64,000 bases of DNA from JBHEBG01 sp046557915. GTDB lineage: Bacteria; Bacteroidota; Bacteroidia; Flavobacteriales; Flavobacteriaceae. The DNA is taken from NCBI RefSeq assembly GCF_046557915.1, contig NZ_JBHEBG010000003.1, positions 372,001-436,000 of the forward strand. The letters are read 5' to 3'. The notes under the pieces were generated by a model that made no database searches, was not told where the DNA came from, and saw only the letters and a program-made list of their open reading frames with translations. A program made the translations under genes and the position numbers. Shown piece by piece: positions 41,491 to 51,027 of the stretch; the first letter of the stretch is position 1; the number at the start of each line of letters is the position of its first letter.

Positions 41491-42129
41491 TTATGCCGTA
41501 GGGTCTGGGGTCATACGTAGATAAGGTTTTATCTCCTCCACACCTTTTGTAAAAATCTCTTTGGCTTCGTTGGTGGGGATGGCCGGACTCACCACTACAT
41601 CTTGCCCATGTTCCCAATTGGCGGGTGTGGCTACCTTATGGTACGCAGTTAACTGCAAGGAATCCACAACGCGCAATAATTCGTAAAAATTACGACCTGT
41701 AGAGGCAGGGTAGGTGAGTATTAATTTCACGGTTTTGTCCGGTGCTACAATATATACAGAGCGTACCGTTAGGTTATTGTCGGCGTTAGGATGTATCATA
41801 TCGTACAGGTTGGCAACTCTTTTGTCCTCATCGGCAATGATTGGAAAGTTTACCGTGGTATGCTGTGTTTCGTTGATATCCTTAATCCATTCTGCGTGGG
41901 AAGCGGCACCGTCCACACTTAAAGCGATCATTTTAACATTGCGCTTTGCAAACTCGTCCTTAAACTTTGCAGCGGTTCCAAGTTCCGTGGTACAAACGGG
42001 GGTGAAATCGGCCGGATGCGAGAAAAGGATACCCCATCCATCACCTAAATAATCATAAAAATTGAGTGCTCCCATGGAAGTTTCAGCAGTAAAATCAGGC
42101 GCTGCGTCGCCCAAGCGTATTGTAGCCAT
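41491..42129 (-). CDS. 1-Cys (Prx6-type) peroxiredoxin
   Basis: 212 residues. Reduces peroxides in the cytoplasm. Peroxidatic Cys46 in HPADFTPVCTTE, the Arg partner in LTVRSVYIV, and the long C-terminal part that makes Prx6 dimers (ending PYLRMTPDPTA). No resolving Cys is present, so the 1-Cys mechanism applies. A TAATTTTG box at 42164-42171 lies about 35 bp upstream. Confidence 0.94.
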   Translation of the reverse strand: MATIRLGDAAPDFTAETSMGALNFYDYLGDGWGILFSHPADFTPVCTTELGTAAKFKDEFAKRNVKMIALSVDGAASHAEWIKDINETQHTTVNFPIIADEDKRVANLYDMIHPNADNNLTVRSVYIVAPDKTVKLILTYPASTGRNFYELLRVVDSLQLTAYHKVATPANWEHGQDVVVSPAIPTNEAKEIFTKGVEEIKPYLRMTPDPTA

Positions 42130-42163
42130 ATCTTTTGTTTTTAATTGAAAAATTGTTGTGTTA

Positions 42164-42171
42164 CAAAATTA
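42164..42171 (-). promoter_or_regulatory. -7 box of the peroxiredoxin gene
   Basis: TAATTTTG on the minus strand, a TAnnTTTG match. The remaining stretch 42172-42440 between this gene and the divergent DinB-like gene holds no gene and no hairpin that I can support. Confidence 0.45.
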
Positions 42172-42440
42172 ATCCATTACCTAGGAATCGCACTTTTTTT
42201 AGGTTAAAACTCTATTAAAGTTTATCCGTGCTAACACTTATATGGTAATGACTAACTAGCCAAGTCTCTTTTGTGAACCTAAAGCTACCGGGGGAGTTTG
42301 TTAACCAGCAGAAGATACGATTTTTTTTATATTTCCTAAGAGTTATGTAACGCAAGCTGCTATTTTGGTGCATGCCCAAAACCACTTACTTTTATAAACT
42401 TTATAAGGACATTAAATCTAAACTTTATTATTTTTAGACC

Positions 42441-42986
42441 ATGGAAGACAAAATTTTAGAACAACTACGTTACCCCATAGGGAAGTTTTCGGGGCCATCG
42501 GTAATTTCGGAGGACGATATTGTAAAGTGGACCGACGCCTTAGAGGCCTTGCCTGCTCGATTGGAGAAATTGGTGACAGGTCTTTCCCCTGCCCAGCTAG
42601 AAACTCCATTTAGACCTGGTGGTTGGACAGTAAGACAACTAGTCCATCATATCTCTGATAGTCATCATAATAGCTATATTAGGTTTAAATGGGCGCTAAC
42701 GGAAGATACCCCGGTAATAAAGGCTTATGATGAAAAAGCTTGGTCTTCCTTGTTCGACGCCAATATCGCCCCCATAGGTATGTCTCTAGACCATCTTAAG
42801 GCTGTACATGCTAAATTGGTATACCTGCTTAGAGGATTGTCCCCGGAGCAGATGGAACGAGAATTTATACACCCAGAGAACAACGAACGTACCTCGTTAA
42901 AAGAAAATATCGGCAGATACGCTTGGCATGGAAACCATCACTTTGCCCACATCGAAAATTTGCTTAAGCGCGAAGGTTGGGTATAG
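42441..42986 (+). CDS. DinB-fold metal-dependent transferase (YfiT/BstA-like)
   Basis: 181 residues, four-helix bundle. The three metal-binding His lie in RQLVHHISDSHHN and YAWHGNHHFAHI, the usual pattern. Relatives include bacillithiol-S-transferase BstA and related YfiT proteins; DinB-fold enzymes commonly transfer thiols to drugs or toxins. The N-terminus LRYPIGKF followed by the GPSVI segment is the YfiT signature. Whether this organism makes bacillithiol cannot be decided from this window. Confidence 0.85.
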   Translation: MEDKILEQLRYPIGKFSGPSVISEDDIVKWTDALEALPARLEKLVTGLSPAQLETPFRPGGWTVRQLVHHISDSHHNSYIRFKWALTEDTPVIKAYDEKAWSSLFDANIAPIGMSLDHLKAVHAKLVYLLRGLSPEQMEREFIHPENNERTSLKENIGRYAWHGNHHFAHIENLLKREGWV

Positions 42987-43021
42987 CCGAAATTTGTTTT
43001 TGAGGTTTTGTCTGGTACAGC

Positions 43022-43549
43022 TCACAGTACTTTGGAGAGTACAAACATTTTTCTTTCCTCGTCCTTAACATTCAAAAAATGAAGCTCCTTAGCCCCTATT
43101 TTTTTAAATCCTATTTTTTGATAGACTTTTAGGGCAGGGCTAGTGGCCATTACATCTAGCCAAAGTGCTTTTTTACCTAATTCCCTGGCGTAATCAAAAA
43201 CAAAGTCAAAAGCGATCTTACCAATCCCTTGTCCGGAATACGCTTTAAGCAGATATATTTTTTCTAGAAGCAAAGCTTCACCAGAAGAATAGCTGCCTGC
43301 GGCACTGTTTTTTATAATCTTAAGTATACCCACGGGCAGATTTGCCTTTTGAATAATAAAATGATCAATATTATCGTCCATATTTTCTTTATGGAGCACT
43401 TCCGTGGTAAAACTACTTTCAATATAAGGAGAAGGATCTTGTCTTTTCCAAAGATGTAGGTAATGCTCCCTATATGACCTAGAGCCCACATCAATATACG
43501 TGCAAAAGGTTTTTTTTGTTAAAGGTGCAATGGTAATCAAATGTTTCAT
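43022..43549 (-). CDS. GNAT-family N-acetyltransferase
   Basis: 175 residues. Acetyl-CoA-binding motif KIYLLKAYSGQGIGKIAFDF and the final KKIGAKELHFL with the YQKIGF turn typical of GNAT motif B. It acetylates a small molecule or protein amine; substrate unknown. Last gene of a four-gene operon (thioredoxin-like, NTF2-like, cupin, GNAT), 5 bp after the cupin gene. Confidence 0.88.
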   Translation of the reverse strand: MKHLITIAPLTKKTFCTYIDVGSRSYREHYLHLWKRQDPSPYIESSFTTEVLHKENMDDNIDHFIIQKANLPVGILKIIKNSAAGSYSSGEALLLEKIYLLKAYSGQGIGKIAFDFVFDYARELGKKALWLDVMATSPALKVYQKIGFKKIGAKELHFLNVKDEERKMFVLSKVL

Positions 43550-43554
43550 ATTTA

Positions 43555-43875
43555 TTACCGTTTTTCACCACCTTCCGGGCCATAAAAAATGACCCAAGTG
43601 GCAAAGTCATCGGTGAAGTTTTCAAACCGATGTTCAACCCCGGCGGGCACAAAGAGAAAATCTCCAGGAGCAAAGGTACAGCGCACACCTCCATTTATAA
43701 ACTCACCAGTACCAGATACCACAATATAAACCTCATCGCGTGTATGCGGTTGCTGCAGGTCTACCTTAGCGGGTTGGTACATTTCAACCAACAAGGTGCC
43801 ATGTTCAAAAAGGGTCTTAAAGGGCGATGCAATCTTCGCTAGCCGTAAAAGAGCATCTTTTTTACTTACCTTCAT
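43555..43875 (-). CDS. Cupin-domain protein
   Basis: 106 residues, one beta barrel. Metal-site motifs: QPHTRDEVYIVVSGTGEF with two His/Glu ligands and FLFVPAGVEHRFENF with the last His. Cytoplasmic, without signal peptide. Single-domain cupins of this sort bind iron or other metal and act as isomerases, dioxygenases or sensors. Third gene in its operon. Confidence 0.88.
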   Translation of the reverse strand: MKVSKKDALLRLAKIASPFKTLFEHGTLLVEMYQPAKVDLQQPHTRDEVYIVVSGTGEFINGGVRCTFAPGDFLFVPAGVEHRFENFTDDFATWVIFYGPEGGEKR

Positions 43876-43885
43876 GTTAAGAGTT

Positions 43886-44245
43886 TTAATTGGTTGGTAT
43901 CGGTAGATTGTGTAATCTTAAAAAAGAAAGCTTATCCCAATAACCTCTCTGAAATGCTATTTTCCCTTTTGTTACATGGAAGAATCCGCATCCTCTTAAT
44001 CCTGATGGATCTTTCCATTCCAGTATGGCCCATTCCTTATCTTCAAAGATGTGCTCAACAATGCATGTCATCTCTGCCTGTTCAAACTCTTTTTTAAACA
44101 TTTCATGTATGGCCTCTTTGCCCTCAACAGGTGTTGTATTTACCTGATGGTTTATGGCATCTTCGTGATAAAGCTCGGCCAACCCTTGGAAGTCGGCTTT
44201 ATTGAATAGTGAAACCCAGATCTTAATTAACTCTTTTGGTTGCAT
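43886..44245 (-). CDS. NTF2-like (SnoaL-type) protein
   Basis: 119 residues. Cone-shaped NTF2 fold: KADFQGLAELYHEDAINHQV at the start, a second helix with GKEAIHEMFKKEF, then strands ILEWKDPSGLRGCGFFHV. Such proteins bind or turn over small hydrophobic molecules, but many have no known activity. Second gene of the operon, 10 bp before the cupin gene. Confidence 0.82.
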   Translation of the reverse strand: MQPKELIKIWVSLFNKADFQGLAELYHEDAINHQVNTTPVEGKEAIHEMFKKEFEQAEMTCIVEHIFEDKEWAILEWKDPSGLRGCGFFHVTKGKIAFQRGYWDKLSFLRLHNLPIPTN

Positions 44246-44267
44246 ACCCTCTAAATATAACTAGTTT

Positions 44268-44828
44268 TTAAAGCTGCGCCCATTTAATATTACAACCAAT
44301 ACTTGGTTTCTGCACCTCATTTATGGGTTGTCCATCCAATAGGGCATTCATTGCATTGCGTAAGTCTTTCCCAGTAACTGGTATTCCATTACCCGGTCTG
44401 GAGTCATCTAGTTGGCCTCTATAAACCAAGCTTAAATTGGCGTCGAACAAATAAATATCCGGCGTGCAAGCGGCGTCATAAGCCTTGGCCGTTTCTTGGG
44501 TCTCATCATATAAATACGGAAAGGAATATCCCTCCCTTTCTGCAACTACCTTCATTAATTTGGGAGAGTCCTGGGGATAATTTTGAACGTCATTACTAGA
44601 AATAGCAATAAAGCCAATGCCTTTCTTCTGGTATTCCTTACCCAATTTTACAATTTCACTGTTTACGTGGATAACAAATGGGCAATGGTTGCAAATAAAT
44701 AGGATCACGGTGCCTTTGTCTCCTCTTTTTGACTGTAGATTCATTATTTCACCAGAAATTGTATCCAAAAGACTAAAATCTGGAGCTAAAGTGCCCAAGG
44801 GCATCATATTACTTGGAGTCATTGCCAT
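44268..44828 (-). CDS. Thioredoxin-fold protein of the AhpC/TSA (redoxin) class
   Basis: 186 residues. Thioredoxin fold with the redox motif CNHCPF, in the position of the peroxiredoxin/redoxin nucleophile loop. APDFSLLDTISGE is the N-terminal redoxin motif, and CTPDIYLFDANLSLVYRG contains the cis-Pro after an extra Cys. No signal peptide. Probably a thiol-disulfide or peroxide enzyme in the cytoplasm. First gene of the operon with NTF2-like, cupin and GNAT genes. Confidence 0.88.
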   Translation of the reverse strand: MAMTPSNMMPLGTLAPDFSLLDTISGEIMNLQSKRGDKGTVILFICNHCPFVIHVNSEIVKLGKEYQKKGIGFIAISSNDVQNYPQDSPKLMKVVAEREGYSFPYLYDETQETAKAYDAACTPDIYLFDANLSLVYRGQLDDSRPGNGIPVTGKDLRNAMNALLDGQPINEVQKPSIGCNIKWAQL

Positions 44829-44958
44829 TTAAACGCGTTTTATCCCATAAAGTTAGAAAATGTAATGGTGATTAGAAAAATATAAACCTTAAGGGTTTAT
44901 TAAAAGAAATGGAAAAAACGTTTTACTTCAGAACCTTTCAATGTCAATTTAAAAAGGG

Positions 44959-47484
44959 TTACATCATTTTGCCAAAAAAAATAGCATTCATCAGCAGTTT
45001 GTTGGTGCCGTACCAAAAAGCCCTAAAATTAGTGTTGTCGGTAAAAATTACAACCTTGCCCTTGCCCGATTTTTTTACCTGAAATGGCACGCTGTTTTTA
45101 ATGAGTTCTAAATTCTCTTCGGATATATAACCGCTCAATAGTGGATTGTTGGTGTATTGAATAGGGTTTTCAAAACTATTTTTCGATGGTTTAATATAAG
45201 TGTTGGTATTTCTGAACAAAGCTAGGGTGTTGTCTTTATAACCGTAGTTGATAGGGTGAGAACGGTCTATTTTTGTTTGGAAGATTGCTCCTCCGGTAAC
45301 CTGCGCCCCTTTAAAATCTTGTTTCTGACCGAAAGAAATGTTTTTGGCGACCAAAGTATCCTTTTTAAACTCTAGTTTCATTATTTCTTCCTTGTTAAAC
45401 CATTCGGCTACAGTTCTATACCCAATTAAGGTGCCACCGTTTTTTATCCATTGCTTTAGTTTGTCCGTGTTTTTTTTGTTTAAGTCAGTGGTGCCAAAAG
45501 AACTGGGAAGTATTATATCGGAATACGACGCCAAATCTACCTCATTCAAATAGCTAACATCTATTTTCGTGATTTTCATATCGTATCTTGTATCGAAAAG
45601 GTGCCATATTTCACCGGCGTCATAAGAACGTATACCCTTTCCAACAAGTATAGCGACCTTTTGTTTTTCCACAGGATCAAAATCATTGCTACCCAGATCA
45701 ATACCCGAGGTAAGCCCAGTCCCAACGGCGGTAATTTGTATTTTGCTGCCATGTGCTACCTGGTTAAGAAATCCATATAGTTTTTCAGGGTCTAATTTTT
45801 GGTTTTGAACAGGAATCATAATGGTGCCGTAATCGTACTTCTTTCCCTCCAGGGTAAAGGGCTCCTTGGCTACTTTGGCACGCAACCCCTTGTTAACAAT
45901 CTTATTAAGGGCTTTTGGGGTATAATACTCATGCCACTCAAAAAGGTAGGCATAATTGCTCTGGCGGTCTACTTTTCCAGAAAGTTCCTTAAATTGAGTT
46001 ACCTCCTCACCGGCATTGGAAAGGGAGCCTACTTCGGAGTAGTCCATATTAAAGGCTAAGGGAAAGGCCCATGCGGAAATATCATAGAACAAACTATCTG
46101 TAAATGTGGTTCTTTTTTCGAACATGGCCTTTATCAATCTATGATTCTTCTGATTGGTGGGCACCACATAGCTACCTCCTTTTACGTATTCTTTTCCTTG
46201 GATGATGACGTCATTGGCCAGTTCGTGAAACTTAATTTTATGACGATTCAAAATTTCGGCCAGATGCCACGTTTTGGCTGCGTCTTTCTTATCCCCAAAA
46301 ACGATGGCCTTGGTTTTGCTTTTGGCGGCCTCGTTGCGCATTTGCGCAAAAAAGTTGTGTTGGTACTCCAATATTTTAGTGCGCATTTGCTTGGCGGCCT
46401 CCACAGTAGAGAGTGCCGTTGTAAACTGATTGCGAATGGTAAAGGGAAAAGTTAAGATACCGTTTTCACTCTCTTGGATATGTCCGCGAGAACTCCCCTG
46501 TTCGAACAATATGCCAATACCTCCATTAACGTCCGGAAAGGTAGAACCTTTGCCATAGTAATAGTCATCATAATTTTCTTCGGAATAGTACAAAGAGCCA
46601 ATTTTGTCTAGAGCCGCTGCATGGTATGTAGCAATTTCCTTGGTAAGTTCCTGATTGAGCTTGGGAGTTAACGGATGTACCCGTGTAGGTTCTCCAGGCT
46701 GAAAAAAGAAGGAAGAGTTTGTACCCATCTCATGATGGTCCGTTAAGATGTTGGGAAGCCATTTATGAAACGAAGCAATACGTGCCCTACTTTCTGGCAA
46801 TTGTACGGGTAACCAATCTCTATTCATATCAAACCAATAGTGGTTGGTGCGCCCTCCTGGCCATACTTCGTGATATTCCCTTTCATTTTTATCCGGATTC
46901 AAATGAATACTTCTATTGGTATTGGCCCAATAGGCAAAACGCTGTAGTCCATCTGGGTTAAAAGAAGGATCTATCAGAATTATCAGATTATCCAATAACT
47001 CTTCAATTTCTGGACCCTCTGCAGCTGCCAAGTAGTAAGCATAGGCCAATGCGGCATTTGCTCCACTGGGTTCGTTACCATGGATGGAAAACCCCTGATA
47101 AACCACTAATGGCATAGTGTCTACAGATAAAGAACTACCTGTATTTTCCGTAAGGGCTATATGGCTTTGTCTAAGTTCTTCCAAATTGGCATGATTCTTT
47201 GGAGCCGTAACGGTAAGTAGTAATATAGGTCTACCTTCAAAGGTAGCGCCTCTATTTTCTATGATTATCCTATTACTAACCTTGGCCAACGTATGCATAT
47301 AGAACATCAGCTTATCATGGGTTACATGCCATTCACCAACTTCATGCCCTATTACATCAACTGGTTTCGGAATGTTTTCGTTATACGTAACACCTTCGGG
47401 AAGATAATAGCTCAAATCTAAAGTTTCTTGGCCATTGGCCAGATAGGACAAGATTGTAAATGCAAGGAATAGGATATTTCTCAT
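44959..47484 (-). CDS. M14-family zinc carboxypeptidase, large secreted form
   Basis: 841 residues with a signal peptide ending LANGQ (about 19). Zinc ligands His135 and Glu138 in FSIHGNEPSG, then DPSFNPDG, NRSIHLNPDK, and DMNRDW; a third His is in LTDHHEMG. The peptidase part ends near residue 380. The C-terminal half (about 385-841) holds a class-I glutamine-amidotransferase-like domain with ASYSDIILPSSFGTTD and is common in large Bacteroidota M14 proteins. It trims peptides outside the cytoplasm for nutrition or wall turnover. Standing alone behind DUF3276. Confidence 0.92.
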   Translation of the reverse strand: MRNILFLAFTILSYLANGQETLDLSYYLPEGVTYNENIPKPVDVIGHEVGEWHVTHDKLMFYMHTLAKVSNRIIIENRGATFEGRPILLLTVTAPKNHANLEELRQSHIALTENTGSSLSVDTMPLVVYQGFSIHGNEPSGANAALAYAYYLAAAEGPEIEELLDNLIILIDPSFNPDGLQRFAYWANTNRSIHLNPDKNEREYHEVWPGGRTNHYWFDMNRDWLPVQLPESRARIASFHKWLPNILTDHHEMGTNSSFFFQPGEPTRVHPLTPKLNQELTKEIATYHAAALDKIGSLYYSEENYDDYYYGKGSTFPDVNGGIGILFEQGSSRGHIQESENGILTFPFTIRNQFTTALSTVEAAKQMRTKILEYQHNFFAQMRNEAAKSKTKAIVFGDKKDAAKTWHLAEILNRHKIKFHELANDVIIQGKEYVKGGSYVVPTNQKNHRLIKAMFEKRTTFTDSLFYDISAWAFPLAFNMDYSEVGSLSNAGEEVTQFKELSGKVDRQSNYAYLFEWHEYYTPKALNKIVNKGLRAKVAKEPFTLEGKKYDYGTIMIPVQNQKLDPEKLYGFLNQVAHGSKIQITAVGTGLTSGIDLGSNDFDPVEKQKVAILVGKGIRSYDAGEIWHLFDTRYDMKITKIDVSYLNEVDLASYSDIILPSSFGTTDLNKKNTDKLKQWIKNGGTLIGYRTVAEWFNKEEIMKLEFKKDTLVAKNISFGQKQDFKGAQVTGGAIFQTKIDRSHPINYGYKDNTLALFRNTNTYIKPSKNSFENPIQYTNNPLLSGYISEENLELIKNSVPFQVKKSGKGKVVIFTDNTNFRAFWYGTNKLLMNAIFFGKMM

Positions 47485-47512
47485 TGTATTGAATTAGTCT
47501 AGGGATAAAAAT

Positions 47513-47542
47513 AAAAAACGACCTTTAATTCTAAAGGCCGTT
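47513..47542 (-). terminator. Terminator after DUF3276
   Basis: AACG and CCTTTA arms pair with TAAAGG and CGTT (one mismatch, ATTC loop), with six T on the minus strand. Lies between DUF3276 and the M14 gene. Confidence 0.8.
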
Positions 47543-47567
47543 GTAACAATTTTATTTAAAAAAAATT

Positions 47568-47939
47568 CTAAATGTCGTCAAAATCAACATCGGTAAAACT
47601 TTCTGTAGATTTTATCTCACCATTTTCGCTTGGCTCTTCCTTTTTAAAATCTTTTTGGTGTCTTTCGGATATTACTTCCATACCTTTCTCATCGATGATG
47701 TAATCCATCATTTCTTCCATAATCTCTTTAAAGGAAACAAAATCCTCTTTGTATAGGTAAATCTTGTGTTTTTTGTAATGGAACGAACCATCATCATGGG
47801 TAAATTTTTTGCTTTCCGTAATGGTTAGATAATAATCACCGGCTTTGGTGCTTCTTACATCAAAAAAATAGGTTCTTCTCCCTGCTCGTAAAACTTTGGA
47901 GTAAATTTCTTCCTGGTCCCTCGAATCTTTTTCGCTCAT
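47568..47939 (-). CDS. DUF3276 (PUR-alpha-like) nucleic-acid-binding protein
   Basis: 123 residues. KVLRAGRRTYFFDVRSTKAG and YLTITESKKF are the PUR-repeat strands of DUF3276, a small single-stranded-nucleic-acid-binding family found across Bacteroidota. After residue 95 the tail is acidic and disordered. No direct function is known for the bacterial members; binding to purine-rich RNA or DNA is inferred from the fold. Confidence 0.9.
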   Translation of the reverse strand: MSEKDSRDQEEIYSKVLRAGRRTYFFDVRSTKAGDYYLTITESKKFTHDDGSFHYKKHKIYLYKEDFVSFKEIMEEMMDYIIDEKGMEVISERHQKDFKKEEPSENGEIKSTESFTDVDFDDI

Positions 47940-48018
47940 GTTGTATAGTGTGTAGTTAGTTTGTTCCTAGTTAATTCCATCAAAAATGTAAAAAAAAAGC
48001 GTATCCGGCAACATTTTT

Positions 48019-49773
48019 CTAGTTTTCTTTCTCAGACAGCTGGTTGATATATAGCTCTTTGTAATAGCCATCAACATTAATTAAATCGTCATGAGAGCCT
48101 TCCTGAAGCAAAGTTCCATCCTTCAAAACCAGAATTCTATCGGCGTTTTTTGCCGAGGATACCCGATGGCTGACGATGAGCGTGGTTTTGTTATGCGAAG
48201 CGTTTTTAAGGTTGTTCAATATTTCCTCTTCAGTTTCCGTATCTACCGCAGATAGGCAATCATCGAACAAATATATTTGTGGTTCCTTTAGCAGTGCCCT
48301 TGCTATGGAAACCCTTTGCTTTTGACCTCCGCTAAGTGTAATGCCCCTTTCTCCCAAAACGGTATCATAGGATTTACTGAACTCTACAATATTGTTGTGT
48401 ACAGCAGCCTGTTCTGCGGTTGCAAAAATTTCTTCATCGGTGGCATCGGCCTTGCCAAATTTAATATTGTTTTTAATGGTGTCCGAAAACAAGAAAGCAT
48501 CTTGCGGAACGGCCCCGATACTTTTTCGAAGATCTAAAAGGTTGAGCTTTTTTATGGGAACGTCGTCAATCAGAATAGATCCCGAGTTTATATCATAAAG
48601 GCGTGCTATGAGGTCTAGGATTGTGGATTTGCCTGCCCCCGTTTTTCCCAGTATAGCTACCGTTTCCCCTTTCTCTATGGCAAAAGATATGTCGTTTAAT
48701 GCCGTAATATTGGTGTCTTCGTAGGTAAAAGTTACATTATTGAAGACTATTTTTCCATGGATGGGGGTAGGTTCCTCTGTTTCGTTCTTAATTTCTGGCT
48801 GTTCCAACAAAAACTCATTGATCCTTTTTTGTGAAGCTTCGGCCCGTTGAACAATGGAGGTTAACCACCCTACAATAGCTACCGGCCATGTTAACATGTT
48901 AACGTATAGTATAAACTCGGCAATAATACCCACGGAGGCTATTTCCCCATCAATATATTGTTTTCCGCCTACATAGATTACAAAGATATTGCTTACCCCT
49001 ATCAAGAGAATCATGAGTGGAAAGAACCAAGCGTTTACCTTGGCAAGATCCATACTTTTGTCCTTCCCTTCATTCGCCAGAGCTCGTAATTCGGTATTTA
49101 TCTTTGGTTCTAGATTATAGGCCTTTATTACCGATACTCCCGAGAATGACTCTTGGGTAAAAGTGGATAGGGTAGATAAATATTCTTGCACCTTGGTGCT
49201 ACGTTTATGGATAATTTTGCTAATCTGGTATATTAAAATAGAAAGTACCGGTAGGGGTAAAAGGGCATAAAAAGCTATGGTGGGTGCTTTTATGAACATT
49301 AACGGAATAAGACATGCAAAGAGGGTAAGGGTCTGTATACCGTACATAATGGCTGGGCCGGCATACATACGGACCTGATTTATATCTTCACTTATCCTAT
49401 TCATTAAGTCTCCCGTCCTATTACGTTTATAAAAATTAAGGCTCAGAAATTGATAGTGGTCAAATACTTCATTCTTTAGGTCGTATTCTATGTAACGCGA
49501 GACGTTGATTATTGTTTGTCTCATCAAAAAAGTAAAGAACCCAGAGATTAACGCAGCGCCAACAATAATCAGAATAAACTCCAACAGCATTTCCTTGGCC
49601 ATGGCCTCAGGGATTTTATCCGCCGCATAGTTTTCTACCACCTCAATCGATTTTTTCACATATGAGGGCATAACCAGCTGAAAAACGCGGGCTATGATGG
49701 TGATAATGACCCCAATAAGTAATTTAAACCAATATTTTTTGAAGTACTTGTTTAGATGTTTCAGTTCCCTCAT
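48019..49773 (-). CDS. Type-I ABC exporter (MsbA/multidrug-like)
   Basis: About 584 residues from ATG 49773 (MRELKHLNKYFKK). The frame extends to a TTG at 49818, but that TTG lies inside the -7 box, so it is not the start. Six membrane helices (about 1-310) followed by the ATPase: Walker A AILGKTGAGKSTILDLIARL, signature LSGGQKQRVSIARALL, Walker B IYLFDDCLSAVD and H-loop IVSHRVSS. Exports lipids or drugs as a homodimer. Divergent from nusB with a 178-bp gap. Confidence 0.94.
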   Translation of the reverse strand: MRELKHLNKYFKKYWFKLLIGVIITIIARVFQLVMPSYVKKSIEVVENYAADKIPEAMAKEMLLEFILIIVGAALISGFFTFLMRQTIINVSRYIEYDLKNEVFDHYQFLSLNFYKRNRTGDLMNRISEDINQVRMYAGPAIMYGIQTLTLFACLIPLMFIKAPTIAFYALLPLPVLSILIYQISKIIHKRSTKVQEYLSTLSTFTQESFSGVSVIKAYNLEPKINTELRALANEGKDKSMDLAKVNAWFFPLMILLIGVSNIFVIYVGGKQYIDGEIASVGIIAEFILYVNMLTWPVAIVGWLTSIVQRAEASQKRINEFLLEQPEIKNETEEPTPIHGKIVFNNVTFTYEDTNITALNDISFAIEKGETVAILGKTGAGKSTILDLIARLYDINSGSILIDDVPIKKLNLLDLRKSIGAVPQDAFLFSDTIKNNIKFGKADATDEEIFATAEQAAVHNNIVEFSKSYDTVLGERGITLSGGQKQRVSIARALLKEPQIYLFDDCLSAVDTETEEEILNNLKNASHNKTTLIVSHRVSSAKNADRILVLKDGTLLQEGSHDDLINVDGYYKELYINQLSEKEN

Positions 49774-49815
49774 TCGGTCGGATGCTTGTGCTTTTAAACT
49801 TTGCGGACAATTTCG

Positions 49816-49823
49816 CAAAGATA
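49816..49823 (-). promoter_or_regulatory. -7 box of the ABC exporter
   Basis: TATCTTTG on the minus strand, an exact TAnnTTTG. It covers the upstream in-frame TTG and so sets the start at 49773. Confidence 0.6.
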
Positions 49824-49902
49824 TAGGTTTGGGTCCAAACCAAATGTTATAAAACTTATAAGATAAAACTGTCTTGCGGATGAAAGATTGAAAATAGATT
49901 AC

Positions 49903-49910
49903 TATTTTTG
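49903..49910 (+). promoter_or_regulatory. -7 box of nusB
   Basis: TATTTTTG, a TAnnTTTG match, 41 bp before the nusB ATG. Confidence 0.45.
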
Positions 49911-49951
49911 CGCCTTTAAGTTTAATATAACTAAACTAAAGTTCTTTAAAA

Positions 49952-50899
49952 ATGCTTACAAGAAGGCATATTCGGGTAAAGGTGATGCAATGTATTTATG
50001 CACTGACCCAATCGCATGATGACGCTTTGGAAAAACAGGAGAAATTTTTAAAAGTAAGCATCGAGAACATGTATACCCTGTATCTGTTAATGCTTAGCCT
50101 ATTTAGAGAGTTACATCTAAAGGCCGAAAACCATATAAAGCTCTCTACCAATAAATATATGGCTACGGCTGCCGACAATTATCCCGATGCAGAAAAATTT
50201 GTAAATAACCGAGTTCTACTGCAGATATCATCCAATACATTACTTTCCAATCAACTGGCAAAAAGAAAACTTAAGAACTGGTATCTTAATGAAGAGTATG
50301 TTAAAATCCTCTACAAGGACATGTTAGATAGCCCTATTTATGACAGTTATATGACGAAACCGGGCAGTTCTTATGAAGAGGATAGAAACTTGGTAATAGA
50401 CCTTTTTAGAGAAATAATTGCGCCTAACGAAAAATTATACGATTATTTTGAAGATGATAAATTAACATGGATAGACGATATTCCTATCGTTAACACCTAT
50501 ATCTTAAAACAACTTAGAAAAGTAACGGAAAAGGAAAGGGAATCATTTTTTGTCCCAAACCTGCTTAAAGATGAGGAGGACTTGGATTTTGCCAAAAAAT
50601 TACTGGTAAAAACCCTGTTGAACAACGCCGAGTGGGAAAAAGAAATAGAGGGTAAGACTCCCAATTGGGATAAAGACCGCATTGCCGATATGGACGCCAT
50701 ACTTCTTAAAATGGCAATCTGCGAGTTATTAAACTTTTCCTCAATTCCCGAGAAGGTAACAATTAACGAGTATTTAGAGATTGCAAAAGAGTATTCTACC
50801 CCAAAAAGCAGCATTTTTATAAACGGAATTTTAGACAAACTGGTGAAGGAGTACAAAAGTGAAGGAAAACTTAAAAAAGTGGGGAGGGGATTATTATAA
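49952..50899 (+). CDS. nusB: Transcription antitermination factor NusB, long Bacteroidota form
   Basis: 315 residues, about twice the E. coli length. Helical. The NusB core is at the C-terminal end: DRIADMDAILLKMAICELLNFSSIPEKVTINEYLEIAKEYS ends in the family's IxE(Y/F)xExAK pattern and then FINGILDKL. The extra N-terminal half (about 1-160) is also helical and usual for the phylum. Works in rRNA antitermination and ribosome assembly with S10. Heads the cluster nusB, DUF1573, yajC. Confidence 0.92.
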   Translation: MLTRRHIRVKVMQCIYALTQSHDDALEKQEKFLKVSIENMYTLYLLMLSLFRELHLKAENHIKLSTNKYMATAADNYPDAEKFVNNRVLLQISSNTLLSNQLAKRKLKNWYLNEEYVKILYKDMLDSPIYDSYMTKPGSSYEEDRNLVIDLFREIIAPNEKLYDYFEDDKLTWIDDIPIVNTYILKQLRKVTEKERESFFVPNLLKDEEDLDFAKKLLVKTLLNNAEWEKEIEGKTPNWDKDRIADMDAILLKMAICELLNFSSIPEKVTINEYLEIAKEYSTPKSSIFINGILDKLVKEYKSEGKLKKVGRGLL

Positions 50900-51027
50900 A
50901 CAAATATTCCTTAATTTTACCTGCAATAATGATTTGACGGTTGTAACAAACCATTTCAAATGGCTATTAGATCAACGAAAAAATCGTTCTACTTAGCCAC
51001 CAATATTGTAAAACAAATAAAACTTTA

